Assembly (NCBI GenBank): GCA_020629795.1
Contig: JAHDCR010000001.1
Span: 214,443 to 278,442, forward strand
DNA from: Candidatus Altimarinota bacterium
GTDB taxonomy: Bacteria; Patescibacteriota; Gracilibacteria; BD1-5; UBA6164
Length of the DNA: 64,000 bases
Direction of reading: 5' to 3'
Under the pieces are notes generated by a model. That model saw only the letters and a program-made list of their open reading frames with translations, made no database searches and was not told where the DNA came from. Below, piece by piece: positions 21,263 to 33,893 of the stretch (position 1 is the first letter of the stretch; the number at the start of each line of letters is the position of its first letter). The position numbers and the translations under genes were made by a program.

Positions 21263-22208
21263 TAAACTTATATCAAACTACTTCTCTATTTCCATTCACA
21301 AAACTCATAATATCCATAGACTTCTTTCCCTCAAGCTTTACCCTCTGTATCTCGAGGATTTTTTTATCTGCGCAAACTACTCAGTATCTATTTTTTCACA
21401 ATTTCACAAGTTCACAAGGAGTTTCTCACAAAGTTTTTTCTTCATTTTTAAAAATAGACACCTGCTCTAACACTAATCTTTTTCCTTCATACCAAGTATA
21501 AATCCCTGGCCAAGGAGTATAAGCTCTATAAGTATTATAGATTTCTTCACTACTCTGTCTTGAAAAAAATACTTCTCCATCCTCTCTGGAGATTTTACCA
21601 CAATGAGTCGCATCAGCATGGTATTGAGGTATTCAAACGAGAGTTCAAGAAAGAATCTCAGTTAATGTATTTTTCAGTAATTCTGGTCCGATTTCGATAA
21701 ATTTTTTAAAAATTTCTATAGATGTGTCTACTTTGTCGATATCAACTTTAGCTATTTTAAGTATATCTCACTCATCCATACCTGCTGACATATACATTGT
21801 TGTCAATCATGTCTCTCTATCTCAAGCTTTCACTGCAGCTTGAACAGGACTCGCTCATCGATATTGTGGCAAGATACTTCCATGAATATTGATACATCCA
21901 TATTTGGGAATATCTAAAATAGCCTGAGGGATAATTTTACCATATGCTACTACTACTATAAAATCTAGTTCAAGAGAATTGAGATACTTATGAAACTCTG
22001 TATTTTTCTTAATCTTTTCAGGTTGCATCACTTCAATTCCAGCATCCATTGCTATTTGCTTTACCGGTGTTGGATCAAGTATTTTTTTTCGTCATACTGG
22101 CTTATCAGGCTGAGATACTACTAAGCAACAATCTATTTCTGGGAACTCTAAAATTCATGAGAGTATTTCTCATGCAAAATCAGGGGTTCAAAAAAATGCT
22201 ATTTTCAT
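21258..22208 (-). CDS. fmt: methionyl-tRNA formyltransferase
   Basis: 316 residues. N-terminus MKIAFFGTPDFA, folate-site stretch INIHGSILPQYRGASPVQAA (Asn, His and Asp-type active-site region), then GDRETGLTTMYM, and a C-terminal OB-like domain. Formylates Met-tRNAi for initiation. The 3' end overlaps the terminator T-run of the convergent small gene. Many UGA-Gly codons, including those of YRGASP and DEGDI. Confidence 0.96.
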
Positions 22209-22277
22209 ATTTTTAGATTAATTAATATTTCTTCCCATAGGCTTAAGGGAAAGATGTCCGAAAGGCAGATAGGGATA

Positions 22278-23339
22278 TTATTTTTTAAATGATATTTTTT
22301 TTACTCTTTCTCAAATATACGAGAGAAACACTACAAATACAGCAATAATTATAAATACGATTATTTTTCAAGTCTTATCCAAGAATAGAGCTGTAACCCC
22401 AAAAAATAAACTTAGAGAAAATACAAGGGTAAGAATCTGGTTTTTTGAAAATCCTATATCTGAAAGCCTATGATGTAAATGCGTAAAATCTCATGACAGA
22501 GGATTTTTTCGTCGCGCTATTCTTCAAGCTACTACGTATACAGCATCTACTGCATAAATTCAAAATACTGCTAGCACAGTTGCAATCTTTCAGCCTGAAA
22601 TAATAGCAAGTGTTGCAAGCATAAATCCAAGAAACATCGTTCATGAATCTCCCATCAGAATCTTTTCTCTATAATCAAAGTAGAAGAAAGGAATCAGTAT
22701 TCAAACAAGTATGATTGAAATATGCATAATAAACTCAGCGTTTCTCAGTCATCCTGTATAATCGTCAGTTAAATAAAGTTTCAGTCACAGTAAAAAGATA
22801 ACAAAAAAGCATATAAGCGAAAGCCCTGAGGTGTTTCACTGAATCCCATCAGTCCAATTTAAAGCGTTAAACACGAATACATACCAGAGTATTGTGAATA
22901 ATAGTGGAATTATAAAAATCTCTTTTCAGGCAATAACAGCTGAAAGAGTTTCTAACTCTATCACTCCTCCAAATATATTACTGACATATCAAATTTTAAT
23001 AGAGGTTATTCCAATTGTGGCTCCGATAATTATTTGTAACAAGAGTCTAGTTTTAGCGCTCAGAGATATCATATCATCAAGAAAACTCACCAGAGTAATT
23101 ACTCCTCAAAACAGGAGAATAAGTATGAGTTTATAATTAATTTCAACAAATAATAAACTGAGAATAAAGAAGGCTATAAAAAAGACTACTCACAAACTAT
23201 AAGGAATAGGTTTTCTTTTTTTTCAATATTTTTTAGGATTGTCTAGTATATCTAAGTTTCGAAAAGCTCTTGAAATAGAGCAAATCAAAATATATGATAG
23301 ACTAATAGATAAGAAGAAAGAAAGTATATATGTCAACAT
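22278..23339 (-). CDS. MraY/WecA-family undecaprenyl-phosphate sugar-1-P transferase
   Basis: 353 residues, about ten membrane helices. Family signatures in order: SFLDDM (Asp pair), NALNWTDGI, MGDSGTMFLGF and HLHHRL. Transfers a phospho-sugar from a UDP-sugar to undecaprenyl phosphate at the inner membrane, starting teichoic-acid-like, O-glycan or other surface glycan synthesis. The HLHHRL motif and lack of an obvious pentapeptide-binding loop favour WecA/TagO over MraY. Its start is 2 nt from the stop of the next upstream gene. Confidence 0.9.
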
Positions 23340-23341
23340 GT

Positions 23342-24040
23342 CTATGTCAGTTTATAGCGAGATATATAGATAGGTAACAGCTTGAAATAGTATATCAAGG
23401 TAGAGAGTCAAAGCAACATATATGCAACAGTTATTCAAAGAATATTTCAGGAGATATAATTTTCTCATAATAGAAATAAAGTCCCTCCTACAACGAAAAT
23501 ATTTCAAAAAAGAATTATAAAGTATCTATATGTATCATGCTTTAAAGCCAAGCCTAAAGTAATGAGAAATATACCAAGTGATTGAAAAACTACAGGCATA
23601 GTAATTCATACATACTGTATCAAAGCTAAAATAACAAATGTATTAAGTATAAAAATAGTGATAAAATTTATATATTGAATATCTTTATTATAAGTGTAGA
23701 GCATGTATGCCTTGAATCAAGTCAACAGAAATGAAAATTGCCAAAATAAATATTGTAAGTCTCCATTTTGAATCCATGCATACAGAGATAGGAGCGTATA
23801 GAGCATGTTGGCTGTTACTATAAATACAGATCATTCAGCGAATTTTTTATTTTTATATGAACTCATCATGAGCATATTACACATAGCTCATAGTAAATTT
23901 ATTACAAATAATATTATTATTTCAACAAAATTTCACTTTCAAGAATATATTACTACTCCTATAGTGATCGATAATAGTATATAAATCCACCAATTTTCTT
24001 GTGAAAAGCCCCTACATTGTAAAAGTAATTTTTGAAGCAT
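23342..24040 (-). CDS. polytopic membrane protein, unknown
   Basis: 232 residues with about seven or eight hydrophobic helices and short loops, rich in Leu/Ile/Phe. UGA-Gly codons sit within helices. The gene is nearly contiguous with the downstream WecA-like transferase, so a surface-glycan or transport role is possible, but no family motif was recognised. ATG at 24040 gives an amphipathic N-terminus; internal ATGs are alternatives. Confidence 0.7.
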
Positions 24041-24121
24041 CAAAGAAATTTAAAAGTATTCGCTCGAGATTGTATCTAAGCTGGGCAACTACTCAAAAGT
24101 TTCTTAAACATTATTGTAACT

Positions 24122-24688
24122 TTAATCAAAACAGAGATCTGATATCTTTTCTTTTACTTCATACGCATCATCAACATAGGTCATCCCAATAACTGAAGCA
24201 ACCTCATTATCCTCTCATAAGTGCGCATGCTCTGATAAGTCAGAAACTATATCAACATGTCCGTATCCAAACATATTTCAAAGAAAATTAGTTCTACACA
24301 CTTCAATAGAAATAATTCTTCTTGCAGGAATTTCTTTTGAAACACTATTCAGTATTCATTTTTGTTTATAGGTCATAACTCACTTAGGAGTTACAATCGT
24401 GAAGTCGTACTTATATTTTAAAAATTTGTGTACCACTCTAAACCAAACTACTATAAACCAAACTAAAATTCATCATACAATGATAAAATTTGGTACTTTG
24501 ATATAGAGAAAAAAACTATACATTATTGCTAAAAGCAATAGGTAAAGTATTAAATGAAAGATAACAACAAAAAATAAGTGATATTTTGATCTTCGTATGA
24601 GGAGTATCTGATCATCAGAAAAGACATTCTTTTTCTTTGTCAGAACCTTATCTAGAAACTTCGTGTCAAAATTTGAAAGTATCTTCAT
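24122..24688 (-). CDS. membrane-anchored bacterial PH-domain protein
   Basis: 188 residues. Basic N-terminus, two membrane helices (about 45-68 and 74-90), then a bPH2/DUF304-like domain (YDFTIVTPKGVMTYKQKG, ISKEIPARRIISIE-like strands, GYGHVDIVS). A paralogue with the same layout lies at 56269-56877. The role of such proteins is not established; membrane stress and envelope functions have been proposed for relatives. ATG 24688 chosen over an in-frame GTG 30 nt upstream. Confidence 0.75.
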
Positions 24689-24774
24689 CTTATAGCACGT
24701 TAGAAAGTGAAATAACACTACTCCGACTTATAAAAAATATACTTATTTTTACAAATAAATCAACAAAGCTGTTT

Positions 24775-26013
24775 TTATTCTTCTCAATATATTGGGAACT
24801 TTTCACATAAAGCAATGACTCTTTGTCTTTGGGTTTCTAAATAGACTTCATCACTATAGTTTTGAATTGCGTTTGAAAAAATATCAGCTATTTCCTGCAT
24901 TTGCTCTATTCACATTCATCTCGTTGTAGCTGCTGGAGTACCAATTCTAATTCCTGATGGATTCATTGGAGGACGCGTATCATATGGAACCATATTTTTA
25001 TTAGCTGAGAGGCCAACTAGCTCTAGAGCATGTTCTGCATCTTTTCCCGTAACTCCATAACTGACAAACGTATCAACGAGCATAAGATGATTATCTGTTC
25101 CTCATGAAACTATTTTAAATCATTTTTCCTGTAAACAAGTAGCTAAAGTTTGAGCATTTTTCACTACTTGCAGCTGATACTCTTTAAATTCTGGCTTTAA
25201 GGCTTCTCAAAAAGCAACTGCCTTTGCTGCAATAAGATTTTCATGAGGTCCTCCTTGAAGTCCAGGGAATACAGCTCTATCAATGGCCTTTGCGTATTTC
25301 TTTTTACACATAATCATACCTCCTCTTGGTCCTCTGAGTGTTTTATGGGTTGTAGTAGTTACTACATCACAGTATGGAACAGGGTTTTCTATAATGCCGG
25401 CTGCAACCAATCAAGCTATATGAGCTATATCAGCCATAAGAATGGCTCCACATTTATCGGCTATTTCTCTAAATCTCTTCCAGTCTAAATTTCTAGAATA
25501 CGCTGAAAAACCTGCAATTATCATCTTTGGCTTAGTTTCAAGCGCTATTTTTTCCAGTTCATCCATATCCATTTCTTCGGTCTGTTTATCGAGAAAGTAT
25601 GGAATAATTTCGTAAAGGATCCCTGAAAAATTCATAGGATGTCCGTGTGTCAGGTGGCCTCATTGATCAAGAGAAAAACCAAGAACTTTATCTCCTGGCT
25701 GCAGGAGCCCCATATATACAGCCATATTAGCAGGTGATCCAGAAAGTGATTGAACATTTACATGTTCTGCGTCGAAAAGCTGCTTTGCTCTATCTATTGC
25801 AAGAGTTTCAATCTCGTCAATGATATGACAACCTCCATAGTATCTTTTACCCGGATATCATTCTGAATATTTATTAGTCAGGATACTTCCATTTGCTTCA
25901 AGCACATCACGAGAAACATAGTTTTCAGAAGCAATAAGCTCTATTTCTGTATCTTGTCTTTTCGCTTCTCTTGCTATCATATCTGCAAGAATTGGGTCGT
26001 TATTTTGAATCAT
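24775..26013 (-). CDS. glyA: serine hydroxymethyltransferase
   Basis: 412 residues, full length. Motifs: [26 protein letters not shown], and the PLP-lysine stretch [14 protein letters not shown]. Interconverts serine and glycine with tetrahydrofolate, feeding one-carbon units to Fmt. Several conserved glycines (for example in SEGYPG and DQGGHLTHG) are UGA. Own transcription unit: the upstream protease has its terminator at 26043-26088. Confidence 0.97.
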
Positions 26014-26042
26014 TTTTTTAATAGTAAGAAATATAAATTTTA

Positions 26043-26088
26043 TAAAAAAATCTATACCTCTAAAAATATATATTTTAGAAATATAGAT
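26043..26088 (-). terminator. terminator of the S41 protease gene
   Basis: Interrupted stem ATCTATA..TCTAAAA / TTTTAGA..TATAGAT, then TTTTTTT on the minus strand, about 120 nt after the protease stop. Confidence 0.75.
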
Positions 26089-26208
26089 TGTATGTAATTT
26101 TTAGTCTAACAGAACTAACTTTGTTGTGTAAGTATAATTCATATTTTCCTATTAAGAAATATTATAATTCTATAGTATAAATAATACTTATATATGCAAA
26201 TGCGACTC

Positions 26209-27543
26209 TTAATTTTCCTGAGTTCATGAGCCAGTAAGGCTTCAAGATCCAATTACAAGCGTTTCACCAGATCCCGTAACTATAACTACGTCTCTTTCTA
26301 GTTTTTCATTATAATATTCCTCTATAGCCGTACCTATAGTTGGTTTTTCAATAAATTTTTTGAGGAGAATTTTAGCTTCTTCGAGTTGTCTATCATAGGC
26401 ATTATCATAATCTTCATCAAGATATATTATTTCTATATCAGGATCAATTCCATTTTCTTCGATACTTTTTCACTTTGGAGTAAACCATTTTGCAACTGTA
26501 AGTTTTAGTAAACTTCCGTCTTTCATAGCAAATGGCTGTTGAACTGATCATTTTCCATAAGTTTTTTCTCAAATTAATATGGCTTTATCATATTCCCTCA
26601 GTGCCCCGGCAGTTATTTCTGATGCGCTAGCTGAATTTCAATTTATAAGCACCACTATTTCTTTATCAAAAATCTCTCCATCATTTACAGAAAAATAACT
26701 TTGATTAAAAAAACTATCTCTATATCTCGTTTGAACGAGTTTTTCTTTTTCTGGTATAAATTCTGATAGTATCTGTACCGCACTTTGGAGATATCATCCT
26801 CCATTATCACGCACATCAATAATTAGTCCATCTACTCATGATGATTTCACGTTTTCTAGCGCTTGAGAAAACTCACTTGCAGTTTGCTCTCCAAACATAT
26901 TTATTGCAATATATGCAATATTTTCATCTTCATAGTAAATTTCTTCAACCGATGGAATATGGATTTTTTCTCTTATAACTGTGATTTCTAATAATTCTTC
27001 TTCTCCTGTTCTAAGTATTTTTAGATCAACAGAAGTTCAAGCTGGTCACTTAATAACCTCAACTGCATCATATATATCTAGTTCTTGAAGTTCTGTTTCA
27101 TTTGCCTGAATAATTATATCTCCATTTCTTACATCATATTTTTTTGCTGGAGATCATTTTAAAATTCTTTCTACCTTGACTCAAATAGGAGTTTTTTCAA
27201 CCACAGCACCGATTCATTCAAAATCTCATTCAAGTGCTTGATTAAATTTTTCCGTTACTTCAGGATTCATGAATTCTGAATGTTTATCTCAAAGTGATTG
27301 TACTAGTCCAGCAATAGCTCCATCGACTAAATCCTTTTTTTCAATTTCTCCATTCGAAAAATATTCTTTTTCAATAATATTGTATACTTCCCAAAATTCT
27401 GATAAATCTAGACTCCCTCCAGTACTTGTTACTACTTTTTCATAACTTTTTCACAATCCTAAATCTACAAAGTTGGCTATATAGAGGCTACTAAGTATTC
27501 ATAGTGCAAAAGATGTTATAAATGTGATTAAAACTTTGTTCAT
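26209..27543 (-). CDS. S41-family C-terminal processing peptidase
   Basis: 444 residues. Signal anchor at 1-25, helical N-domain, PDZ domain (about 110-195: FEGIGAVVEKTPIGVKVERI), then the S41 catalytic core with VRDNGGG, NSASASEITAGAL (nucleophile Ser) and TYGKGSVQ (general-base Lys). Acts outside the membrane on envelope proteins. The last residues (IGSGSLTGSGTQEN) are Gly/Ser-rich. Many UGA-Gly codons, so no long standard-code frame is visible. Confidence 0.93.
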
Positions 27544-27945
27544 CTTCTAACATTTTTATTACAAATCTAATTTGAGCAAATCATACTTTTAAAATATGTT
27601 CTACAATTTTTATATTACGTTTTATGCATTAAAAGCAAGTCAATATCATAGTAAAACATATGTTAAAAAACTGTATAAAACTTATAATAAAACCTTTACT
27701 CAATCTTAATTTTAATACTTTCAATTTGTTTCTAATGTAAAGAAGTATTTTATAATATTAGCTATTTTAAGGCTTCGTATTTTTTAACATTGGCTATTAC
27801 TATTACTACTATTCTTTTAAATTAATATATATTATTATAATAAGAGACTCACTGTTAAAAATATATAAACAATAATATATCAAGATTTTTGATAAATATA
27901 CAAATATATGTTATTTTATTACAGAGTAATATTTAAAAACTAAAT
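27544..27945. other. long AT-rich intergenic region
   Basis: 402 bp of about 80% A+T between divergent genes. No plausible coding frame in table 25 on either strand. A possible plus-strand promoter (TTGATA at 27889-27894, 17-nt spacer, TATTTT at 27912-27917) would serve the cluster starting at 27946. Nothing else recognised. Confidence 0.5.
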
Positions 27946-28257
27946 ATGTTATTTACATTTTTACAAAAACAGAAAGATACAACAAAACAAAAAAAGCTTA
28001 TCAAAACAATGATTGAAGCTTTAAATGTTTCGTCTGATCAAAAAGACTTGTACATAGAGGCTATTGATATTTTATGAAAACAAGAATTAGAAAATTTATT
28101 TAAAAACCTCACTCTTTTTGTAGAAAAAATAGAAATTAAAGAACTTGAATCTATAAAAAAAGAAGACTTTGCAATAGTTTCGTGAATGAGAAAAAAAGAA
28201 GCCACAGAAAAAATGAAAGAAATGAATAGTTTTTCTTTTTTACTTAATAATTTATAG
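27946..28257 (+). CDS. hypothetical protein, 103 aa
   Basis: Small, Lys/Glu-rich, predicted all-helical soluble protein (QKQKDTTKQKKLIKTMIEAL). No signal peptide or membrane segment. Two UGA-Gly codons. First gene of a tight four-gene cluster: the next ATG is 3 nt after its TAG. Function unknown. Confidence 0.65.
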
Positions 28258-28260
28258 AAA

Positions 28261-28494
28261 ATGCCACAAATTGAAAAAAATCCAATAATTGAAAATAGTG
28301 ATATTATAGGAAAGAATCCTGAAACAGCATTATCAGCTTTAAAAAATAGAGAAGATTTAGTTCTAGCTGAAGCTGAAAAATTTTGAATTGGAGAAATACA
28401 ATGTACAGAGTTTAGTCATAGAAACGAAGAATCTGTTCGCGATTTTTTCAATAGTCAATTTTCAAATTTAGCTGATTTAGTAGTTCCAGAATAA
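28261..28494 (+). CDS. hypothetical protein, 77 aa
   Basis: Small acidic protein (MPQIEKNPIIENSDIIGKNP, ending FSNLADLVVPE). One UGA-Gly. Separated by 3 nt from genes on both sides, so clearly operonic. No family recognised. Confidence 0.65.
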
Positions 28495-28497
28495 AAA

Positions 28498-29862
28498 ATG
28501 CAAAAATATAAAATAGTTGCATCAAAATCTCAGAAAAAATATACTTTAGTACTTTCTGCAGATTCCGAGTCTCACGCAAGAGAAAAGCTTCATAAAGATG
28601 GCTATTCTATTTTATCAATTGAAGAGTTTTCAGGGCATGATATTGTTTGAAATAAATTTATTTTTCAAATTCAAAAAGATTGAGAACTAAAAAAATGAGT
28701 TATTGTTTGAAAAGATATATTTAAAGTATATGTAAAACTCAAAGAAGAGTTATGATATGAGGTCATTTCACTATATCCTGAATGAGATATTGCTGAAACT
28801 GACGCTAGAAAAAAGCAAGAAATCATTCAGGAATTACAAAACTGATATGAGCTACAAAAAAAACAAGTTAAAATAAAACAAGAAAAACAAAAAGCAGAAG
28901 AGAGCTTTTACATGAAGAAAAAATTAGATGAAACAAGTGCCCTTATAAATAGTGCTATAGCCAAATTTGATAATATTTTTAATAATAAAAAAGTATTTAA
29001 TATTGACGAGCAAACACTTTTAAAATTAGAAACAGTATATGAAAAACTTATTCATATTAAATCATCTACAAATATTGTAAAACTCAAAGAAATATGAGAA
29101 TTAGCACTCATTAAAATCGGTCAAATAGAACTCGCTTCGCTGGAAGAAAATAAAAACAAGCAATCTCGTGAACTTGTTTCACAGACAAATAAACTCCTGA
29201 AAAAAATATGATCAAGCAGTCAATTTATCGAAGAAGATAAAGACTTTAAAAAGAAAATTACTAATTTTTTAAAAGATACTTCGAAAAAGCTTTCCCTACA
29301 GCAAATTAAAAAAGATTTTAAAGAAAAAAGAGAAAAGAAAGAGCTTATAGATACAAAATCTTATAGTTTTTTAAAAACTATCCTCCTCCTGGAAAAATAT
29401 AATGAGAAATTAAAAGAGAACTCTTGAGAAATAAAGAAAAATATACTTCTATTTTGTAATCCATTTTCAAAATCAGAAGTAAAAGAAAAAATATTACTTA
29501 AACGAAAGGTAATAAAACAAAATATTCAGATACTGAAAGCAAAAAAAAGTTGATGAATTGGTTCTTATACAGGAATAAAAAAATGATACAGTAAAACTAT
29601 CGAAGGTTTTTTTGATATTTTAAAATTTTTATCAAAGATATTGTTGTTCTGTGTTACACTTTATTTTGTTATGTTTTGTATTTCACTTTTAGCTGAAAAC
29701 TTTAATGTTTTAGATAATCCTATAAATGCTACAGCTATAATTGGAGTGTTGTTAATGATATTCGTATTTTATATTTTTTCAGCTTCTAGAAATTTATTTC
29801 TCCTTGGGATAAATATTGTAATTTTTAGCTTTATCTTTATATTTTCTACTATAAACTTTTAG
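28498..29862 (+). CDS. coiled-coil membrane protein with a GspF/PilC-like N-terminal motif
   Basis: 454 residues. Residues about 3-45 (KYKIVASKSQKKYTLVL followed by ADSESHAREKLHKDGYSI) resemble the N-terminal extension of GspF/PilC platform proteins (substrate-like strands, then A-S-x-x-x-A-x-x-x-L-x-x-x-G-Y/F). A long Lys/Glu-rich coiled-coil region follows (about 100-355), then two membrane helices near the C-terminus (about 382-405 and 415-452). The PilC of this genome (45610) lacks such an extension. Many UGA-Gly codons. Role unknown; a scaffold at the membrane is inferred. Confidence 0.7.
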
Positions 29863-29879
29863 TTTTTTAGTGAAAAAAT

Positions 29880-31136
29880 ATGTACGCGCTATTATTACTC
29901 CTGTGAGTAAGTTTTTTCTTTATATTTTTTCTCTTTTCTAGAGTTCCTGATTTTGAGTGATATTTTGTATGATCTTTGTTTTTAGAGGCAAATATATATA
30001 TACTACTTTCTCTCATTTCATGTCTAATTGTCTACAAAAATTCCATTTCAAAAAGACAAAATCAAGAGATTGATCAAAACGGAGATACAATATCTAAATT
30101 TATCCCTGACAGACTTGAAATTAAAGAATTCTTTGTCGATTTTTTTTCAAATTATGTATATTATATCGCTTGATTATTGTTTTATAGTGCGATATATCTC
30201 ATAGTTCAAGGATTCTACCCAGGACTAGATATAGCCTATATATTTCTAGTATTCAATATAATAGTTATGAGTTTGTATGTTTTTTCTAAGAAATATAATC
30301 TTTGAAAAGACCTCATAATAATTAATTTAGTACTCATTTCTCTCTATTATATTTGAGAGCATGTATTGTATTTATTATGATTTTTACAAGTATTTAGTCT
30401 CATAGACAGCATCAATATTTTTGCGGTGTTTATACTTTTTTGTATTACACTTTTTGATGAGGAATACGCAATCTATAGAAAAATAATAGAGCAATATTTT
30501 ATAGTTTTTTTCTTTCTCGAACTCTCGACTCTCTATAAATGGTTCTTCTCTTCAGATATTGCCTCTCTATGAATTATAGCTGGATTATTGTGAATACTTC
30601 TTTTAGTGTTAACTGATGAGATAAAACAACACTTCAAAGTTTCAAAGTATGCTAGTAGAACTTGGGGCTTACTCTTTTCTAGTATATCAGTACTCATTTA
30701 TTGTGTATCTCTCTGAGCTTGATCTCCCCAATTAAGCATTTATTCTCTGTGAATATTTTGTATTTCACTGTTAATGCTTTTATTTCATCAGCGTTTTTGT
30801 AGTTATTTTTCCTTAAGCGTATGAGCTATATGACTCTGTTGAGTTTCTTATTTTGTCTATTCCCAAATTTTCCAAAGTCTGTATGGAAATACATATCTTT
30901 GCGCTGTGTATTTTATATTAAGTTTTCTATTTATTTACATATTGAGGAAAATACAAACACCTTATGATTTTGATAGGTATTTCTTCCGTATTATATCAGT
31001 TCTTGTCAATCTCATTTGAGTCATAACTTTCTTGTTTTTCGGTGAAATTTCTATACTAGGATTATGACTCTTACTTTTAGGAGAATCAGTCTATCTGTTT
31101 TTTATTTATTATAGTTTACGTAAAAATAATTTTTAA
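29880..31136 (+). CDS. polytopic membrane protein, about 12 TM
   Basis: 418 residues, almost entirely hydrophobic helices with one hydrophilic loop (about 55-80, KRQNQEIDQNGDTISKFIPD). More than fifteen UGA-Gly codons, many inside helices. It begins 17 nt after the coiled-coil gene, and its TAA overlaps the pepA ATG (TAATG), which implies coupling. No transporter signature recognised. Confidence 0.7.
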
Positions 31137-32536
31137 TGCTGACTTATATTACAAAACATTCAGAAATACAATCTGAAAATATTGTCTCTTTTTTAAAGAC
31201 TCAAAAAGAGCTCTCCTGTTTAGATTTTTTAAAATTAGACGCTCACATACTCAAAGACATTAAAAAATCATTAGCCTCAAAGAAATCATCTAAAAAAGAG
31301 TACTTTATATGAAAGACGAAGTATAAAAATCTCATAGTGCTTATTAGTAAGCAGGAAAGTGAGGAAAAAGATGTTTTATTTTTAGGAGAACACCTTCCAA
31401 AACTTGGTGATGAACTCTGTCTTGTTTCTCAGAAAACAAAAAATTTAGAACTACTTATGAAAGTATGTGAACTTTCAAGGTATAGCTTTCAGGAATATAA
31501 ATCAAAAAAGAAAGAGAGAAAGACGCAACTACTATGTGAAAAAGATGATATAAAGAGCTTAAAAGATTGTGAAAAAACTATTGAAAATATAAAACTTGCA
31601 AGAGATTTATGAGAAACTCCAGCTGCTGATCTCACTCCTGAAATATTTGCGGATATTGTAAAAAAGACAAAATTTAAAAATATAAAAGTAAAGGTTCTAA
31701 AATACAAAGATATTCAAAAAAAGTGACTTTGACTCATTGAGTGAGTTTGAAAGTGAAGCGATAACAAGCCATGCATGGTAATACTTGAACATATTGTAGA
31801 TAAGAAAAAACCTGTGCAATGAATTGTTGGAAAAGGTGTTACATTTGATACAGGTGGAAATCAGATTAAGCCAGGGGATTTCATGTACGATATGAAGGGT
31901 GATATGTGATGAGCTGCTGTAACATTTGCTCTCATGAAAGAACTTGATAGACACAATATAGACAAAAATATTGTAGCTTGTCTCTCACTTGCAGAAAATG
32001 TCGTTTCTTCAAATGCATATAAACCATCAGATATACTAACAGCCTACACTGGCCAAACCGTTGAAATAATTCATACTGATGCTGAATGAAGACTCGTTCT
32101 AGCAGATGGTATCGCGTATTTATGAAAAAACTATAAAACAGACTCTATGATGACGATTGCTACTCTAACATGAGCAGTAATGGTGGCTCTATGATTTAGG
32201 TATGCTGGTATTATGTGAACAGATAGACAAATGTTAGACACGCTTCTTAAGTATTCACAAAAAAATACAGAAAAATATGTAGAACTTCCTTTTTGAGATC
32301 ACTTTATAGATAAAACAAAGTCAGAAATAGCAGACTTTAAAAATCTCGATAGGTGAGTATATGCTGGTTCTTCAATGTGAGGAGCATTTCTTTCAAATTT
32401 CTTAGTGAATAATGAAAAATATACTCATATAGACATAGCTTGAGCATATATTAACGAAGGAGATCCGTATGGAAAAATGCCGAAATGAATGACCTGATTC
32501 TGAGTAGAAAGTCTCTGAGAAATATTTAGAAAATAA
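31136..32536 (+). CDS. pepA: leucyl aminopeptidase (M17)
   Basis: 466 residues. Catalytic domain motifs: GKGVTFDTGG, MKGDMGGAA, the family signature HTDAEGRLVLADGIAY (its Gly at 32087-32089 is UGA) and LTGAVMVALG. Di-metal exopeptidase removing N-terminal residues; hexameric in relatives. The N-terminal domain is divergent and Lys-rich. The start codon overlaps the stop of the upstream polytopic protein. Confidence 0.93.
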
Positions 32537-32542
32537 ATCCTT

Positions 32543-33220
32543 ATGATAGAGTTTTTATTATCTCTCTTTACTGAAAAAAAGTGTTTTGGTTGCAGACAGC
32601 CAGGGCACTTTTTTTGTCCAAAATGCAATTTCGATTTAGAGTTATATAAGCCATATTGCTACGTTTGTAAAAAATATTCTGAAAATTTTATTGTCCATAA
32701 AGATTGTCAAAGTCACTTTCCACTTCATCAGGTGATAGTGTTAACTCGATATAGAAATACAGGAATCAAAAAACTTCTCAGACATGGAAAGTACTATAAT
32801 AAATATAAGTGATATCAAGATATAATCCCTACTCATAAAGATTTTTTTGATACTTTTATAACACAAAATAATAGCCTCTTAGCTCCTGTTCCGATGCATT
32901 TTTTGAGAAGATGGAAACGTTGATATAATCAAAGCGAAAAGATTGCTCAAAACCTGTCTAAATTTTGTGAAATACCTGTGAATAATAAATTTTTAAAAAG
33001 AATAAGAAGTACTAAGCAGCAAAGTCATCTCACTCAATCAGAGAGAATTCATAATCTTGATAACGCATTTAAGCTTTGTGAGCAGTGAATAGATAAAAAT
33101 GCAATTATATATTTAGTAGATGATGTAGTTTCTACGGGCTCAACTATTTGAGAAATAGGGAGATATCTACAAAAAAATTGATATAAAAATATTAGAGCAG
33201 TCGTACTAGCAAGTGATTAG
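32543..33220 (+). CDS. comF: ComF-family phosphoribosyltransferase-like protein
   Basis: 225 residues. Zinc-ribbon N-terminus (CFGCRQPGHFFCPKC and CYVC), then RRWKRGYNQSEKIAQNL, KQQSHLTQSERIHNLDNAF and the PRPP-loop IYLVDDVVSTGSTI. Standard length for ComF, which acts with the helicase ComFA on incoming DNA in competence. Six nt after pepA. Confidence 0.92.
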
Positions 33221-33275
33221 TTGATTTTACATTAATAGTTTGTTATAATAAGATTAAAATTAATAGATGTAAATT

Positions 33276-33878
33276 ATGTGAACTCAATTTTGAACTCCTG
33301 ATGTATCCTGACTCCCTCTTTTTGATGCACTCAAAAAAAAAGAAGACAGAGAAAAGAGAAACTTACAAAATGAAAAAGACAGGGACAACGTTGAAATATG
33401 GTTAAATTGAGACTCTGAAGTGAATAATAAAACAAGCCAAATTTTACAAAGCGAGAGTAGCGAATGAATAACACAAGATATTGATTTTGGTTGAAAACTT
33501 TTAATATCTCAATATATAGAAAATAATCAAGATTTTTGAAGTGTTAAAGTTTTAAATGTGAAGCATCATGGGTTTTACAATATTGCCGTGATTGAAATTT
33601 CTCATCAATTTCTTCCTAAGAAATACATAGCGAAATGAAATAAATATAATCCAGTTTCTTGAAAATATAATTGAGAGCCAGTTTCTTACCCTAAAACTTC
33701 ACCTTGAAGAGTAGTGAAGAAAACTTATAGAATTCAGTATACTCCCTGAAAAGAATGAGAGGGTAATTATTGAATATATTGTTATTGAGGAAAGATAAAG
33801 GATTGAAAACGTGTTGAACTAAATGAAAGTATGATTATACCAATATTAAAAGAAATAGAATCACTTGCAGAATCTTAA
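33276..33878 (+). CDS. hypothetical protein, 200 aa
   Basis: Starts ATG-UGA, so Gly is the second residue. Charged, low-complexity N-terminal half (KKKEDREKRNLQNEKDRDN) and a C-terminal globular part with aromatic strands (FYNIAVIEISHQFLPKKYI, GNYGIYCYGGKIKDGKRVEL). About 15 UGA-Gly codons in 200 residues, among the densest in the window. Followed by a strong terminator. No family recognised. Confidence 0.7.
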
Positions 33879-33893
33879 TTCTCATTACAATAG

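Noticed and set aside
27544-27945. A small gene or RNA in the 402-bp AT-rich gap
   Set aside because: No frame with convincing codon structure on either strand and no recognisable RNA fold; left as non-coding.
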